NCBI RefSeq assembly: GCF_004339745.1 | Contig: NZ_SMGP01000006.1 | Coordinates: forward strand, 62,001-126,000 | Source of the DNA: Paraburkholderia sp. BL9I2N2 | Lineage (GTDB): Bacteria; Pseudomonadota; Gammaproteobacteria; Burkholderiales; Burkholderiaceae | Length of the DNA: 64,000 bases | Direction of reading: 5' to 3' | Shown: piece by piece, positions 63,104 to 64,000 of the stretch | Position numbering within the stretch: position 1 is the first letter of the stretch | Layout of the letters: each line of letters opens with the position of its first letter | The notes under the pieces: model-generated | The model's input: the letters and a program-made list of their open reading frames with translations, nothing else | What the model was told of the DNA's origin: nothing | Database searches by the model: none | Translations under genes and position numbers: made by a program

Positions 63104-64000
63104 TCAAGCCGGCTTCACGCTCACGTACCCTTTTTCATACGGCCTGTCATGCGCCAGGATTGCCCAGATCGTCCGAGCCATCTTGTTGGCCTGCGCTACG
63201 ATCGCCACATTCATCGGCCGCCGCGTCCTGATCTGCTCAAGCCACGGCCCTGGCTCCTTCGCGTGGAACAAGACGCTGCGCGCGCCGTGGATCAGCAGCT
63301 TGCGCAGATACGTATCGCCTCGCTTACTGATACCCAGCAACTGAATCTTGCCGCCCGAACCCGTTTGTCTTGGGACAAGCCCGATCCAGGCTGCGAACTC
63401 ACGTCCGGATCGGAACGTCTTCGCATCCCCCATCGTCGCGATCGCCGCGGTCGCCGTCAGTAGACCGACACCCGGTATCGCAGCGATTGCCTTGCACGCC
63501 TTGTCCTCTTTCATCCATGCCTGTAGGCGCCGTTCGATTTCGGCGATCTGCTTGTCCAGCTCCGTCAGACCGTTCCACTGCTCACGTAACGTGTCGATCA
63601 GGATCTTCGGCAAACGATCAACTAGCTGTTCGAGCACGGCGGGAATCGCCTTGTCCAGCGCAGCTCGCCCCTTGCCCATCACTTCACCGTATTCGGTTAG
63701 CAGGCCGCGCAGGCTGTTGATCTGCATCGTGCGGAACTTCACCAGCTGTTCGCGCATCCGATGCAACCCCAGCACCGCCTGCTGTGTTTCCGTCTTCACC
63801 GCAACCGACTTGCCCGGCTGCTGCGCCGCCATCCAGATCGCACGCGCATCAGCCGCGTCATTCTTGTTACCCATCACGAACGCCTTGACGAACTTCCCCG
63901 GCATCAGCTTCACCTGGTGGCCCATCACGATAAGCTTGCGGGCCCAGTGCTGTGAACCACCACACGCCTCCATCCCAATGAGACACGGCGACCGGTTCGA
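63104..64000 (-). mobile_element. IS110-family transposase gene, cut by the window edge
   Basis: A leftward IS110-type transposase frame open from the right edge of the window to 63104 (about 298 residues visible of about 340). The DEDD (RuvC-like) N-terminal domain is partly present (CLIGMEACGGSQHWAR, NKNDAADARAIWMA) and the C-terminal Transposase_20 domain is complete (IPGVGLLTATAAIATMGD, FAAWIGLVPRQTGSGGKIQLLGISKRGD, LRKLLIHGARSVL). IS110 elements lack terminal inverted repeats and recombine with a bridge RNA encoded beside the gene. It looks intact where visible. Confidence 0.92.

Noticed and set aside
1-64000. CRISPR array or tRNA/rRNA genes
   Set aside because: No regularly spaced repeats and no sequence read as tRNA or rRNA were noticed; a tRNA scan would be needed to be certain.

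Overview
The window looks like accessory chromosome (or chromid/megaplasmid) from a beta-proteobacterium of the Paraburkholderia/Caballeronia/Burkholderia group. Grounds: GC-rich codon use, Burkholderia-type porin, many GntR/FCD and LysR regulators beside catabolic clusters, IS110 and integrase relics. The genus is an inference from protein style; no rRNA or tRNA gene was seen.

Region 1 (1-16.6 kb) is a sugar-acid-type catabolic locus. It has a RuBisCO-like protein (RLP), a DUF1537 four-carbon acid sugar kinase, an aldo/keto reductase, an SDR, a metallo-beta-lactamase-fold hydrolase, an alpha/beta hydrolase, a ribose-type ABC importer, an MHS-type MFS carrier and a LysR regulator. Four promoters share an almost identical 15-bp box (GAAATCAAATCGTTT) at fixed spacing to a -10 element, so the LysR gene probably controls three leftward transcripts and one rightward transcript. 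RLP plus DUF1537 kinase recalls the D-apionate (OiaK with OiaX/OiaT) pathways, but the upstream enzymes here differ. Three transporter genes each carry a single-base frameshift.

Region 2 (17-31.4 kb) is nitrogen and amine metabolism. An ammonium channel, a three-gene split glutamate synthase (glxD/C/B, mgs-like) and a type III glutamine synthetase stand divergent from an XRE-cupin regulator. Then come N-formylglutamate deformylase and a LysR gene divergent from a SoxB-like FAD dehydrogenase with its own etfB, etfA, a HutD-like protein and ETF-quinone oxidoreductase. The last gene ends in a strong terminator.

Region 3 (31.4-55.3 kb) starts with an integrase relic and holds an apparently uncharacterised two-component flavin monooxygenase locus. 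The rightward operon encodes a DUF1185 protein, an alpha/beta hydrolase, a flavin reductase with a degenerate Nudix-like tail, an LLM monooxygenase, an aldehyde dehydrogenase and an NCS1 permease. A second, leftward hydrolase and flavin reductase pair lies at 50.4-52.3 kb. Between them are a chemoreceptor, an aromatic-acid-type MFS carrier, a succinate-semialdehyde dehydrogenase, a porin, a GntR/FCD regulator and a polyamine-type ABC importer. TGG-N4-CCA palindromes upstream of both hydrolase modules and of the second FCD regulator tie them into one regulon. An FAD/Fe-S oxidoreductase pseudogene and a 62-bp inverted repeat close the region.

Region 4 (55.3-64 kb) has two lipoprotein glycoside hydrolases (GH79-like and GH3) and an ABC importer (ATPase and two permeases, no binding protein in view). 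A partial IS110-family transposase gene runs off the right edge.
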